NCBI GenBank assembly: GCA_023417815.1
Contig: JAEZEI010000089.1
Coordinates: 46,879 to 110,878 of the forward strand
Direction of reading: 5' to 3'
Source: Bacteroidota bacterium
Lineage (GTDB): Bacteria; Bacteroidota; Bacteroidia; Chitinophagales; Chitinophagaceae
Length of the DNA: 64,000 nucleotides
Position 1 is the first letter of the stretch. Each line of letters starts with the position of its first letter. Of the stretch, positions 35,227 to 44,996 are shown one piece after another. The notes beneath the pieces are model-generated. The model was not told where the DNA came from. It made no database searches and was given only the letters and a program-made list of their open reading frames with translations. A program made the translations under genes and the position numbers.

Positions 35227-37843
35227 CCGGTACTTTCTTTTTTCTTAAGAAGGAATAGGCCAGCCCGAGCGCAACAAGAGCCATTAAGAGCCAGGTAGAA
35301 ACCGTACTGATCGTTCTGCCCGTAAAATAAGCAGATGGTTCAAACCTGAATTCTATAGTATGAACTCCCGGAGGAACCACAATTCCTCTTAGCACATAGT
35401 TGGCCCTGAAAATAGGAACTTCCCTGCCGTCTATATAAGCCTTCCAGTCTTTATAATACACTTCGCTGAAAATTGCTGCATTATTCCCGGTTGAATTGGA
35501 ACTGTATATGATTTTATCATTATCAAATGATGTAAGCCTTATTGTTGCACCACTATCTGCGGGCGATATACCACTGATCATTCCGGCAAATGCTTTATCA
35601 ACTACGGCACTGTCTTTTGTATTAAGGGAAGTGAGGGCCTTCATTTCTTCTGATGCGCCATTCACTATCCTGATGCCTTTCACAAACCACGCATTACCCA
35701 AAGCCTCAGGATTCTGGAAAGCCATTACATCATTACCCTGCCGCTGGATCACATATTTTGCATTCAGCATATTTATCACAGCAGGGTTTGGTCTGCCGGA
35801 AAGCTGGTGAGCGATAAGGTCATCATAAATGCCAAGCTTGGCAGGATGATAACCTCCAATGGATTTATGATAGTAAGAAGTTTTTGATTCCTGGAATGGA
35901 TCGCCCCCTGCCATATTAAACACACGGAAATGAGGGTCCTTATCCGAAAGTATTTGCTGGTCGGCCGTGGACATTGGAAATTCCGAAGACTCATAATCCT
36001 CTTTTGCAGCATAACTCTTATCATTCAGGTAATGCATCCCGAAGCCTACAAGATCAATGGTTGAAGTAAGGGATACCCCGGCGATCATCAGTAGCCAGGT
36101 TGCCTTATTCTTTATATATAATCCAATTAGCGCTGCTGCGATCACCACGAATAATAATGACCTGAGAATATCTCCAAAGAACATTGACGCCCTGTCTTTC
36201 TGCAAGGCGGAAACGATCTCGCGGCTTTGTTTCCGGGCTTCCGGGGCACCCCGGAAGTTCATGATCATTTCTTCATACAACTGGTTGTCCTTTCCCGGTA
36301 AAAGGTCCCGTGTGTTTAGTTCAGCATTCCAGCTCATGGAAGGATCATCAGCCTTATAAACCTGGTTGAATTTTGATGTTCGCTTAGGATTTTCATCACT
36401 GAAGTCGCTCATCGCATAATAACCAAGTGCTGAAATAAACACCAGGCCCGTCGCCATTAGAGCCTGCCTGTACCTTTTCCAGGTTCCCTCATTAACACCA
36501 TCGGCCAGCCTTGAAAGCACCAAAGCCGCCATTAACGGAAAGAGAATTTGAGGAATAACCAGGGTCATGGTAGGAACCCTGAACTTATTATAGAGGGGTA
36601 CAATGTCGAAGACAATATTATTGAATGAGGCAAAATTGCTGCCCCATGAAAGCATTATGGCAAGTACTGAAGTGATAAGTATCCACCACTTATGGCGGCC
36701 GTCAAGCAGGAACATCCCTGCAATAAAAAGGAAACAGATTATAGCTCCAAGGTAAACCGGTCCGTTAGTGAAGGGTTGATTGCCCCAATAAACTTTCTGG
36801 CTTAAATAACCTGATAAGGAAGGATCGACCGGAACTCCAAGGTCTTCAGACAGGTAAGATATAACTTTAGAGTCTTCATCTATTTTTGGAAATATCTGTG
36901 TTTCGCCGTCCCTTTCTGCGAAATGCAATCCATATCCCTTAACGCCCGGGAACATCAGGCTATAGGTTTCCCCTACACCATAACTCCACTGGAATGCATA
37001 TTCCTTAGTTAGTCCTTTTGTCTTTCCATCTGCCCCGGCTTTCTCCTGGCTTTGGTCAAGCACAAGCTGCCCGCCTCGTTTACTATGGTCTGCAAAGTCT
37101 GCAACGGTAAGAAGTGTGAGTGCATTTACAGCTATCCCGATTATACCGGCAATTACGATAAGTGAAAGTGATTTTGCAACGTGAACGGTTTCCCCGGTCC
37201 TGATCATTCTGATCAGCCAGGCGATTCCCATAATGAAAAGGATTATGAAGAGGTAATAACTTATTTGCTGGTGACCTTGCCCGATCTGGAGAGCCGTAAA
37301 CAGCGCCGTTAAAGCAAAACCTAAAATATATCTCCTGTTAAAGACCAACATTACACTTCCTATTACTGCAGGAGCGTAGGCAAGAGCAAGCATTTGCGTA
37401 TTGTGGCCTGCTGATATTATTATAGGGGAGAAACTGCAATATGCAAAGCCAAGGGCTGCGGCAATAGCAGCATAGGGTCGGACGCCAAAACAAAGACACA
37501 TGAAATAAAAACAAATGCAGGCCAGGAAGAAGAAATTCATAGGCTGGGGTAGCCATAACTGGAATGCCTGGTCTATTATTGCAAGAGGTGACCAGTCACC
37601 CTCCATCGCTACTTGGTATCCGGGCATCCCGCTGAACATGCTTACAACCCAAAGCGGGAATTTTCCATGCTGTTCCTTATACTGGAATGATTGCCTGGCC
37701 ATTCCTTCCCAGCCTGTAGCATCGCTTTGTTTCAATACCACGCCGCTTTCAAGGGCTGGCTTACAAAAGATGAGTGTTATCAGGAGGAAGATGCCTATAG
37801 CAATAAGGTGGGGAACAAATTGCCTGAACTCTAATTTTTTCAT
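35219..37843 (-). CDS. YfhO family membrane protein
   Basis: The 874-residue protein has roughly 12-14 membrane helices with large loops and a C-terminal soluble part (about 740-840) before a final helix and a KKK tail. The ending region (NYVLRGIVVPPGVHTIEFRFEP) is typical of YfhO proteins, which are GT-C-like and, in Firmicutes, are tied to glycosylation of teichoic acids. Here it heads a unit with a GT4 and an RMD-like gene and may be the membrane glycosyltransferase of this glycan. Confidence 0.88.
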   Translation of the reverse strand: MKKLEFRQFVPHLIAIGIFLLITLIFCKPALESGVVLKQSDATGWEGMARQSFQYKEQHGKFPLWVVSMFSGMPGYQVAMEGDWSPLAIIDQAFQLWLPQPMNFFFLACICFYFMCLCFGVRPYAAIAAALGFAYCSFSPIIISAGHNTQMLALAYAPAVIGSVMLVFNRRYILGFALTALFTALQIGQGHQQISYYLFIILFIMGIAWLIRMIRTGETVHVAKSLSLIVIAGIIGIAVNALTLLTVADFADHSKRGGQLVLDQSQEKAGADGKTKGLTKEYAFQWSYGVGETYSLMFPGVKGYGLHFAERDGETQIFPKIDEDSKVISYLSEDLGVPVDPSLSGYLSQKVYWGNQPFTNGPVYLGAIICFLFIAGMFLLDGRHKWWILITSVLAIMLSWGSNFASFNNIVFDIVPLYNKFRVPTMTLVIPQILFPLMAALVLSRLADGVNEGTWKRYRQALMATGLVFISALGYYAMSDFSDENPKRTSKFNQVYKADDPSMSWNAELNTRDLLPGKDNQLYEEMIMNFRGAPEARKQSREIVSALQKDRASMFFGDILRSLLFVVIAAALIGLYIKNKATWLLMIAGVSLTSTIDLVGFGMHYLNDKSYAAKEDYESSEFPMSTADQQILSDKDPHFRVFNMAGGDPFQESKTSYYHKSIGGYHPAKLGIYDDLIAHQLSGRPNPAVINMLNAKYVIQRQGNDVMAFQNPEALGNAWFVKGIRIVNGASEEMKALTSLNTKDSAVVDKAFAGMISGISPADSGATIRLTSFDNDKIIYSSNSTGNNAAIFSEVYYKDWKAYIDGREVPIFRANYVLRGIVVPPGVHTIEFRFEPSAYFTGRTISTVSTWLLMALVALGLAYSFLRKKKVPVA

Positions 37844-37925
37844 ATTCAGTGTTGATGGGGCAAATTAAAGCTAAAATATGCAATTGAGCATCCCTCGGTC
37901 TTTCTTCAGAGAGGGTTGTTGGAAT

Positions 37926-37955
37926 TAAAAAAGGGTCTGCTATGCAAACCCTTTT
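37926..37955 (-). terminator. Terminator of the tail-specific protease gene
   Basis: An 8-bp stem pairs 37929-37936 (AAAAGGGT) with 37948-37955. On the minus strand it ends in a T run and lies 52 bases after the stop of the protease gene. Confidence 0.7.
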
Positions 37956-38006
37956 GAATTATCAAATTTTCTTCCGTTTCCTCCATTATGCAGAGAGGAA
38001 TGTCAA

Positions 38007-40145
38007 TTAATTGGCCCTGGCGAGATTTGCTTCCCTGATCATGGAACTTACCACGCGAACCGTTTCCTCAACAAATATGTCTTCCCCTATACGCTTCAGG
38101 AAAGTTTTGTTCTTTTCTGAACGGTCGGTGGTGGCATTTATTGTTTCCATATCAACCGCTATATTCTTAACTGTAAGTGGTTGAGGAAGTTTATAAAGGC
38201 TATCGATCTCTTTATAAATGTTCTTGATCTGTTTTTGTTCTGCCTTATATTTTTCCAGTTGAAGGGAATATTCGCGGCTGCTGTGGGTTTTCAACCATTC
38301 AACGTTGCTTTTGATCTTGCCAAAAGTTGCATCATTCATAACATGCTGGCGGGCCTTACTAATTAATCCTTCCGTGTTGAATGAATTTATCCAGGGCTGG
38401 TAATCGGCTTTTTCGATCTCATCCCATTTAAGCGCTGAAGGATTATCTTTTTCCCTGAACTTTAAATGCTCGAGACGGTCTGGAAGAACGATATCGGGTG
38501 TGACACCTTTAAGCTGTGTTGCATCACCATTTATACGGTAAAACTTCTGAAGTGTAAGTTTAACCGATCCCAGGTCTTCAGAATTTTCTGTCATTGAAAG
38601 TACCTGGCTGGCATTTGCAGGATTAAGCGGGATATTTCTCTGAACAGTCCCTTTGCCATAGGTGCTGGTGCTACCTATAACAATGCCGCGTTTATAATCC
38701 TGGATCGCTGCTGCAAATATTTCCGATGCAGAGGCGCTTGTTTCATCCACCATAACTGCCAGCGGTCCGCTATACAGAACATTCCTGTCACGATCCCTCA
38801 AAACGTTAGCTCTTTCATCACGGCCTTTCACCTGTACTATCGGTCCTTCTTCAATGAAAAGTCCTGCCATTTGTACCACGTCATAAAGGGATCCTCCACC
38901 GTTTCCGCGAAGATCCAGCACAATACCATCTACTTTCTCAGCTTTCAGTTTTTCGATCTCTTTTGCAACATCCACAGCACTGCGTGCGCCATCCCTTCTC
39001 TCAAAATCTGCATAAAAATCCGGCAGGTAGATATAACCGATCTTATATTCATCATTAATGATCGCGGATTTGGCAAATGTATCCTCCAGCTTTATTTCAT
39101 CCCTAACAATGGCAATCTCCTTAGTAGTTCCATCCATGCGACGAATGGTGAGTTTAACGATCGAGCCTTTTTCAGCACCCCGGATAAGTTTCACTGCATC
39201 CGGAACGCTATAGCCCGTAACATCAACGGGAGTGGCATTGTCCTGGCCTACTTTTATGATCTCATCATTCTCTTTAAGTTCACCCTGTTTCCAGGCCGGG
39301 CCACCTGAAACCAGGCTGCTTATCCGGATCTTTCCATCCTCTTCTTTGAGTTGTGCACCAATACCATAGAAACGGCCACTCATTAATTCATTAAACGACC
39401 TGAGATCTACGGGAGGCATATAATTCGTATGGGGGTCCATAGTGCTTGTGATGGCATTCACAAACGTGCTGAAGATATCGTCGGCTGTTTCCCTGCTCTT
39501 GCGCGTATTCATCATTCTGTCAATGATCTTCCGGGTGTAATCCCTGGCTTCTTTCTCCAGCACCTTATCATCTTTCCATACAGAATCCTTAGACTTATTC
39601 TTTTCCCTTTCTTCCTGGAGTTCAATATACTTGCTTAGAGCCAGGTATTTCATGCGCTTTCTCCAGACTTCAGAGCGGGCTGCTTCATCCTTTGGCCATT
39701 CTACCTTATCAGGATCCATTTGCACTTTCTCGTCTACAGAGAAATCAAAAGGCTGATCAAGGATCGTTTTGTAACCAGACATGGCCTCATCAAGGCGCTT
39801 CAGGTAGGTGTCTCTTATTTTGTAATAAGATTCAAGATCTGCTCCGCGAATCTCATCGTCTATCCTTGTTTCAAATGTTTTAAAGGACTCTATATCTTCT
39901 TTCAGGAAAATATATTTCTCAGTATCAAGATCCTTAAGGTATTTGTTCAGCACCTCTTTAGAGAAAGTATCATCGATCTTTTTCGGGCTGAAGTGGCCTT
40001 CCTGCAAAAGAACGCCAACATTCCTGAGGATCCGGGTGTACCTGTTCTTCGGATTATCAGAATCTGCGTGTCCCTGTGTTTGAAATGCGATGAAAAAACT
40101 TGCGGCGGTTAGCGCCAGGATGACTGGAATGAATTTTTTACTCAT
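38007..40145 (-). CDS. prc: Tail-specific protease (S41 family)
   Basis: From the chosen start the 712-residue protein begins MSKKFIPVILALTAASFFIAF, a signal peptide or anchor; an ATG 8 codons upstream (40169) is possible. Order: N-terminal TSP domain, a PDZ domain (ISSLVSGGPAWKQGELKENDEIIKVG, split by a loop), the S41 protease domain with the Ser in VDETSASASEIFAAA and the Lys in STYGKGTVQ, and a C-terminal DUF3340-like domain. It degrades periplasmic proteins from their C-termini and can mature envelope enzymes. It has its own terminator. Confidence 0.92.
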   Translation of the reverse strand: MSKKFIPVILALTAASFFIAFQTQGHADSDNPKNRYTRILRNVGVLLQEGHFSPKKIDDTFSKEVLNKYLKDLDTEKYIFLKEDIESFKTFETRIDDEIRGADLESYYKIRDTYLKRLDEAMSGYKTILDQPFDFSVDEKVQMDPDKVEWPKDEAARSEVWRKRMKYLALSKYIELQEEREKNKSKDSVWKDDKVLEKEARDYTRKIIDRMMNTRKSRETADDIFSTFVNAITSTMDPHTNYMPPVDLRSFNELMSGRFYGIGAQLKEEDGKIRISSLVSGGPAWKQGELKENDEIIKVGQDNATPVDVTGYSVPDAVKLIRGAEKGSIVKLTIRRMDGTTKEIAIVRDEIKLEDTFAKSAIINDEYKIGYIYLPDFYADFERRDGARSAVDVAKEIEKLKAEKVDGIVLDLRGNGGGSLYDVVQMAGLFIEEGPIVQVKGRDERANVLRDRDRNVLYSGPLAVMVDETSASASEIFAAAIQDYKRGIVIGSTSTYGKGTVQRNIPLNPANASQVLSMTENSEDLGSVKLTLQKFYRINGDATQLKGVTPDIVLPDRLEHLKFREKDNPSALKWDEIEKADYQPWINSFNTEGLISKARQHVMNDATFGKIKSNVEWLKTHSSREYSLQLEKYKAEQKQIKNIYKEIDSLYKLPQPLTVKNIAVDMETINATTDRSEKNKTFLKRIGEDIFVEETVRVVSSMIREANLARAN

Positions 40146-40281
40146 AATGAAATCTGCAATTTTTTGCATATTGTAAATTTACTGCATAAGGCAGTTGCTG
40201 TACCAATATTAACGAAACCCTGCTCAATAATGTTTTGTTAAGAGACAGGGGGCAGAATAGAGTTATAAATGGCAGAAACCG

Positions 40282-41826
40282 TTAGCCAACTTCAAGCAGG
40301 GGAAGCTTTATCATGACAACGGTGCCTTTACTGGCGGATGAACCGATTTCCATGGAACCTTTGTAGAATTCAGCCCTGCGCTGGATATTCCTTAGGCCAA
40401 TACCGCTTCTTTTTTTCCGGGCATTGAAGCCAACCCCGTTATCTTTCACCTGTAGCTGGAGATGTTCCTTGCATTGAATGGTGATCCAGACCTCGGTGGC
40501 ATTCGCATACTTGATGATGTTATTCAGTTGCTCCTGGATGATCCTGAAGAGATTCAGTTTTAGGTCTGCTGGAAATTCTTCAATAGCATCTTCCACCGAT
40601 AAATTTATCCTGAAGGAATTCACCCTGGAAAATGATCCTACAAGTTCTTCCAGGTTTTCCTTTAGTAAAAATTCAGTTTCTTCTATCACGAGAGAATTTG
40701 TCAACTGGCGAATTGACTGGATCGCTTCATCAACTATGTCCTTACAATTATGCATCAATTCCACCCGCATATCCTCGTTCTTAAGAGCAAAATCCAGGTA
40801 AAGTTTAATGCTTACAAGAAGCTGGTTGATGTTGTCATGTAATTCCTTGCCGATGAAATCCTTTGTTTCCCGGATCGCGGTAAGTTCAGCCTGTGTGACT
40901 CTTTCGTCAATGGCCTTCCGCTCCAGCTCCAGCGCTTTCTCCAAATTCTGTTTTTCCGTGATATCGATCATAGTAGCCACCCTGGCGGGAATTCCCATGT
41001 ATACTATATCGTGAATGGTAACCTCTACATCCAGCTTTCTTCCATCCTTGGTCTGGTGCCATGATCTGAAAGTGCACTCATTATTATTTCCCTTTACCTG
41101 CTGCACCAGTTGGTGGATTGTCTTTTTTGTTTCAGCAGTGCGAATGTCGAATACCGACATTTGCATAAACTCCTCTTTTGTGTAACCGTATTTCTCGATA
41201 GCGGCATCATTTACCTGGAGGAACCTTAAAGTTTCAACCTCGTAGATCCACTTGGGCAGCATTCCTTTGGAGAAAAATGACTGGAAATGCCTGTCATTTT
41301 CAAATAATGCATGCTGGGATTGTTCTTTATCAAACATGTGTGCCACTTTCGATTGCAAAATATAGGTAATATGCCGGGAGATCAGCCTAAAGCCTGAAAC
41401 CTCTGAATCTGTAGGTTGATGTGGCTTACCGGCGATAACTGAAATGGCACCGATCTTCTTATTATTAAAGTAATATACTGGAATTCCAAAATAGGAAATC
41501 ATTCCTTCTGTGTTCAATCTATCTGAATATTCTGAGAACCGATGATCTTTTTTAATGTCGGGAATGATAAGATGGTCGTCCCCGGCTAATACAAGCTCGT
41601 AGAAAATATCATGGTCCTCATCCTTAATGTTCCCATTGATTTCCTGAAACCACTTCTGTTCCTCGCCACTGATGTGGATCCGGGCATAGCGACAGCCGGT
41701 GATGGAGCATGCAACATTCAATAGGTCCTCAAATTCATTTTCAGGAATTTTATCCAGGACCTCGAACAGCACTCCCTCATCCAAATGTTTGATTTCAGCC
41801 AGCCTTGTGGTTTCCTGGTTGCTCAT
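40282..41826 (-). CDS. Cytosolic GAF-PAS sensor histidine kinase
   Basis: The 514-residue protein has no membrane segment. It shows a GAF domain (about 15-165), a PAS domain (180-295; YGYTKEEFMQMSVFDIRTAE), a HisKA_3 dimerisation helix with the phospho-His in KELHDNINQLL (near 329), and a HATPase domain with N-box NNIIKYANA, DNGVGF and GIGLRNIQRRAEFY. This is the NarL/LuxR-partner type of kinase. No response regulator lies next to it, so it may be an orphan. The signal is unknown. Confidence 0.9.
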   Translation of the reverse strand: MSNQETTRLAEIKHLDEGVLFEVLDKIPENEFEDLLNVACSITGCRYARIHISGEEQKWFQEINGNIKDEDHDIFYELVLAGDDHLIIPDIKKDHRFSEYSDRLNTEGMISYFGIPVYYFNNKKIGAISVIAGKPHQPTDSEVSGFRLISRHITYILQSKVAHMFDKEQSQHALFENDRHFQSFFSKGMLPKWIYEVETLRFLQVNDAAIEKYGYTKEEFMQMSVFDIRTAETKKTIHQLVQQVKGNNNECTFRSWHQTKDGRKLDVEVTIHDIVYMGIPARVATMIDITEKQNLEKALELERKAIDERVTQAELTAIRETKDFIGKELHDNINQLLVSIKLYLDFALKNEDMRVELMHNCKDIVDEAIQSIRQLTNSLVIEETEFLLKENLEELVGSFSRVNSFRINLSVEDAIEEFPADLKLNLFRIIQEQLNNIIKYANATEVWITIQCKEHLQLQVKDNGVGFNARKKRSGIGLRNIQRRAEFYKGSMEIGSSASKGTVVMIKLPLLEVG

Positions 41827-42045
41827 CTTTAAATGGATTTCAATGATGAATTTAACGCTTTTTTTGGGAAACGTGAAAGCGTTCTGTTGTATGCATGGTC
41901 GGAATCAGCGTTTAACGGTCCGTGTTGTTCGCTTTGTAACACAGCAATAAATACTCTTCCGTTATATGAAAAACGAATTATAAGTGAATGAGATGAATTT
42001 CAGAAAATAAAAAAGGCCAATTGCAAACTGCAAATGGCCTTCCTG
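41827..42045. other. Intergenic region between kinase gene and tRNA-His
   Basis: I see no supported gene here. It contains the kinase gene's upstream sequence and, from 42007, the tRNA-His terminator. Confidence 0.6.
42007..42041 (-). terminator. Terminator of tRNA-His
   Basis: A near-perfect 13-bp stem (one mismatch) pairs 42013-42025 with 42029-42041. On the minus strand it directly follows the tRNA and ends in a T run (42014-42007). Confidence 0.75.
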
Positions 42046-42120
42046 GGTAACCAAAGGGGCTCGAACCCTCGACCTTCGGAATCACAATCCGACGCTCTAA
42101 CCAACTGAGCTATGGCTACC
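42046..42120 (-). tRNA. tRNA-His (GTG)
   Basis: The minus strand starts GGTAGCCATAGCTCAG, with the extra 5' G (G-1) opposite C73 that marks histidine tRNAs. The anticodon loop TTGTGAT gives GTG, and the T-arm reads GGGTTCGAGCCC. CCA is not encoded. Confidence 0.95.
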
Positions 42121-42271
42121 GTTTTTTAGGACGGCAAAAATAGGCAAAAGTTTTCACCCGCAAAATCCTGTTTCAAATGTTTTACCGCACACCGTAACAA
42201 TTACCATTCCTGCCACTCATCCCATTATAACATTTTAAATGCAGGTTATTCCGGAATTTCGCGCGCAAATT

Positions 42272-44875
42272 ATGTTTATGCTTATCAGATCGTTGATCGT
42301 AGTGCTTTCACTGGTATCTTTTTCTGTTTCGGCCCAGCTCCCGAATGGCAGGCCAGGCGGACAAAATATGAATATGGGCCGTTTCTATGGCAAAGTGGTA
42401 GATGCCTCGGGTAAAGATGGAATCGAAGCTGCTTCAGTGCAGATCATCCAAAACAGGATGGACACTGCTACAAAACAGCGGAGGGATTTCATTCTGGCAA
42501 CTGTTCTTACCGACAGGAGGGGGGATTTCAGTATTGAAAACTTACCGGTCATGGGAAATTTCAAGTTAAGGATTTCTGCCATCGGGCATAAGCAACTCGA
42601 GCAGAAAGTAGGTTTCGACCTGGCCGGAGCAAGAGGAGATATGTCTGCTATGATGAGCGCTGTAGATAAAGACCTTGGGAATATAAAACTTGAGCAGGAT
42701 TCGAAGGAACTTCAAAATGTTACTGTCGCCGCCGGGCGTCCTCTACTCCAGATGAACCTGGATAAGAAAGTGTATAATGTAGAGAAAGATCTTTCAGCAG
42801 CAGGCGGAACAGCGGTTGATGTGATGAAGAATGTTCCCTCTGTAAATGTGGATATAGATGGAAACGTAACCCTGCGCAATTCTTCTCCCCAGATATTTTT
42901 GGATGGAAGGCCTACTACGCTTACTCTTGACCAGATCCCGGCTGACCAGATCGCAAGCGTTGAGATCATGACCAATCCTTCGGCAAAGTATGATGCAAGT
43001 GGCGGTGGCTCAGGTATCCTGAATATTGTACTGAAGAAGAACAGGAGAGTGGGATACAACGGTAATGTTCGCGCCAGCCTTGATTCGCGCGGACGCCCAG
43101 GTGGTGGTGGCGATGTGAATGTAAGGCAGGGCAAGATCAATTTCTTTGTTGCGGGAATGATCGGGATGCCAAAATCAATGGGTACTTCTTACACTAACCG
43201 CACTGATTTCTTTGGCGACAGAACAGCACATTTCATCCAGAACAGTGAACCTTCCTTCCAGGGAACCTTTGGTTTCCTCAGGAGCGGAATCGATTATTTT
43301 ATAGACAACAGGAATACACTCACCTTCAGTGGAAATTTCAGTCGCAGGAAGTTTGAAAATGAGGACCTTTTAAAGATCTACCGGGATACAGTATTTGGTG
43401 GAGGCATCATATCCAGTGAATCAGGGATCAGGGGGTCAGAATCTGAATCAAAGGGAAAGAACCTTGGTGGCAGCCTGAGCTTTAAACACAACTTTGCCAG
43501 GGCCGGCAAGGAATGGACAGCCGATGTCAATTACCATACAATGGATAATAATAACCAGTCCACCTTTAACAGCCAGTATTTCTTCTCAGATAATACACCT
43601 AAGGGATCCACAGTATGGGAAAGGTCTAAATCGCAAAGTGATAGCAGGTTCCTGACAATTCAAACTGATTATGTTGATCCATTAACCAAAACCTCAAAGA
43701 TCGAAGCAGGGATCAGGATGTCGCGCAGGGAATTCAATAGTGCAAACCAGAATTTTGTGCGTAATGCTTCAGGTGAATATTTAAACATCCCTGGGTTCAA
43801 TGTAGAATACAATTTTGTTGATATCGTTTATGCAGGATACGCAACCTGGAGCAAACAGGTCGGTAAATTCTCCTACCAGTTAGGATTGAGGGCAGAAAGT
43901 TCTGAATATGAAGGAGATCATATTTCAAAAGGTCAGAAATTCTCCACGGAATACCCTCTGAGCCTGTTCCCCACAGCATTTTTCAGTTACAAACTCACGG
44001 ACAAACAGGATGTGCAGCTTAACTATTCAAGGAAGGTGAATCGTCCAAACTTCTGGCAGCTAATACCTTTCATTGACTACAGCGATTCCCTGAACCTAAG
44101 CGTTGGTAACCCTCAGCTGGTTCCGGAATTCACCCACCTGGTGGAGGTAGGCTATGCTAACCAGTATAAACCAGGGAATTCTTTATTCATTAATGTTTAT
44201 GGAAGATATACCGATGATCTTATAGCCCGTTACCAGTACCGTGATGCAAATCCTGATCCTTCTAAATCGGACAGCGTTTTGTTCACATCATATGCAAATG
44301 CAAACAAAAGCTATACATACGGCCTGGAACTAACTGCCAGGACCAGGATAACGAAATTCTGGGATCTGAATACCAATTTCAACCTTTTTAATTCCACCAT
44401 TGAAGCCGGAAACCTTACCGGTGGAAGTAAGAACGACCAATGGAGCTGGTTTGGAAAGATCAATAACAGCTTTAAACTACCAAAGAAATTCTCCGTTCAG
44501 TTAACAGCGGATTACCAGGCAAAGACCCTTGTTCCTGCAGGTGGCGGGGGTAGAGGCGGATGGATGGGCGGAGGTAACCAGGCAACAGCCCAGGGTTATA
44601 TTAAGCCTGTTTACGGAGCAGATTTTTCTATCCGTAAGGAATTCATGAAGAATAATGCAGCATCACTGACGTTGCAGATAAGCGATATTTTCCGCACCAG
44701 GTTATATGAATCTCATTCAGAATCGATCTTCTTTGTGCAGGACAATTCAAGGAGGAGAGATGCCCAGGTAGTGAGGCTGAATTTCAATTACCGATTCGGA
44801 AAGTTCGATGCATCCTTATTCAAGAGGAAGAATATGAGGGGTGAGAATGAAGCAATGCAGAATATCCAGATGTGA
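42272..44875 (+). CDS. Outer-membrane beta-barrel (TonB-receptor-like) protein
   Basis: The 867-residue protein starts with a signal peptide (MFMLIRSLIVVLSLVSFSVSAQ). A carboxypeptidase-like regulatory domain (FYGKVVDASGKDGIEAASVQI, about 35-135) is followed by a plug (NVPSVNVDIDGNVTLRNSSPQIFLDGRPTTL split; EIMTNPSAKYDASGGGSGILNIVLKK, about 150-255) and a long barrel. It fits the outer membrane beta-barrel family of Bacteroidota. The ligand is unknown. Upstream ATGs at 42239 would add 11 residues. A Gly-rich loop near residue 760 and Gly/Met-rich N-terminal linker stand out. A terminator follows. Confidence 0.87.
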   Translation: MFMLIRSLIVVLSLVSFSVSAQLPNGRPGGQNMNMGRFYGKVVDASGKDGIEAASVQIIQNRMDTATKQRRDFILATVLTDRRGDFSIENLPVMGNFKLRISAIGHKQLEQKVGFDLAGARGDMSAMMSAVDKDLGNIKLEQDSKELQNVTVAAGRPLLQMNLDKKVYNVEKDLSAAGGTAVDVMKNVPSVNVDIDGNVTLRNSSPQIFLDGRPTTLTLDQIPADQIASVEIMTNPSAKYDASGGGSGILNIVLKKNRRVGYNGNVRASLDSRGRPGGGGDVNVRQGKINFFVAGMIGMPKSMGTSYTNRTDFFGDRTAHFIQNSEPSFQGTFGFLRSGIDYFIDNRNTLTFSGNFSRRKFENEDLLKIYRDTVFGGGIISSESGIRGSESESKGKNLGGSLSFKHNFARAGKEWTADVNYHTMDNNNQSTFNSQYFFSDNTPKGSTVWERSKSQSDSRFLTIQTDYVDPLTKTSKIEAGIRMSRREFNSANQNFVRNASGEYLNIPGFNVEYNFVDIVYAGYATWSKQVGKFSYQLGLRAESSEYEGDHISKGQKFSTEYPLSLFPTAFFSYKLTDKQDVQLNYSRKVNRPNFWQLIPFIDYSDSLNLSVGNPQLVPEFTHLVEVGYANQYKPGNSLFINVYGRYTDDLIARYQYRDANPDPSKSDSVLFTSYANANKSYTYGLELTARTRITKFWDLNTNFNLFNSTIEAGNLTGGSKNDQWSWFGKINNSFKLPKKFSVQLTADYQAKTLVPAGGGGRGGWMGGGNQATAQGYIKPVYGADFSIRKEFMKNNAASLTLQISDIFRTRLYESHSESIFFVQDNSRRRDAQVVRLNFNYRFGKFDASLFKRKNMRGENEAMQNIQM

Positions 44876-44899
44876 TCTTAGGTTACAGGATTATAAACA

Positions 44900-44927
44900 A
44901 AAAGAGACGCTTGATGCGTCTCTTTTT
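44900..44927 (+). terminator. Terminator of the outer-membrane barrel gene
   Basis: The stem AAAGAGACGC (44901-44910) pairs with 44916-44925 across TTGAT, followed by further T's. It lies 25 bases after the stop codon. Confidence 0.8.
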
Positions 44928-44937
44928 ATCGAGGGAT

Positions 44938-44956
44938 GTGGAATTGACAATTCCAC
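44938..44956. repeat. 8-bp perfect inverted repeat
   Basis: GTGGAATT at 44938-44945 is mirrored by AATTCCAC at 44949-44956 around GAC. It lies between the barrel terminator and the end of the DinB gene. It could be a small operator or a second stop signal for the DinB gene. Confidence 0.45.
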
Positions 44957-44996
44957 ACTTCCCCAATTATTTTGTCAAAAATTATAATCGATTGAA

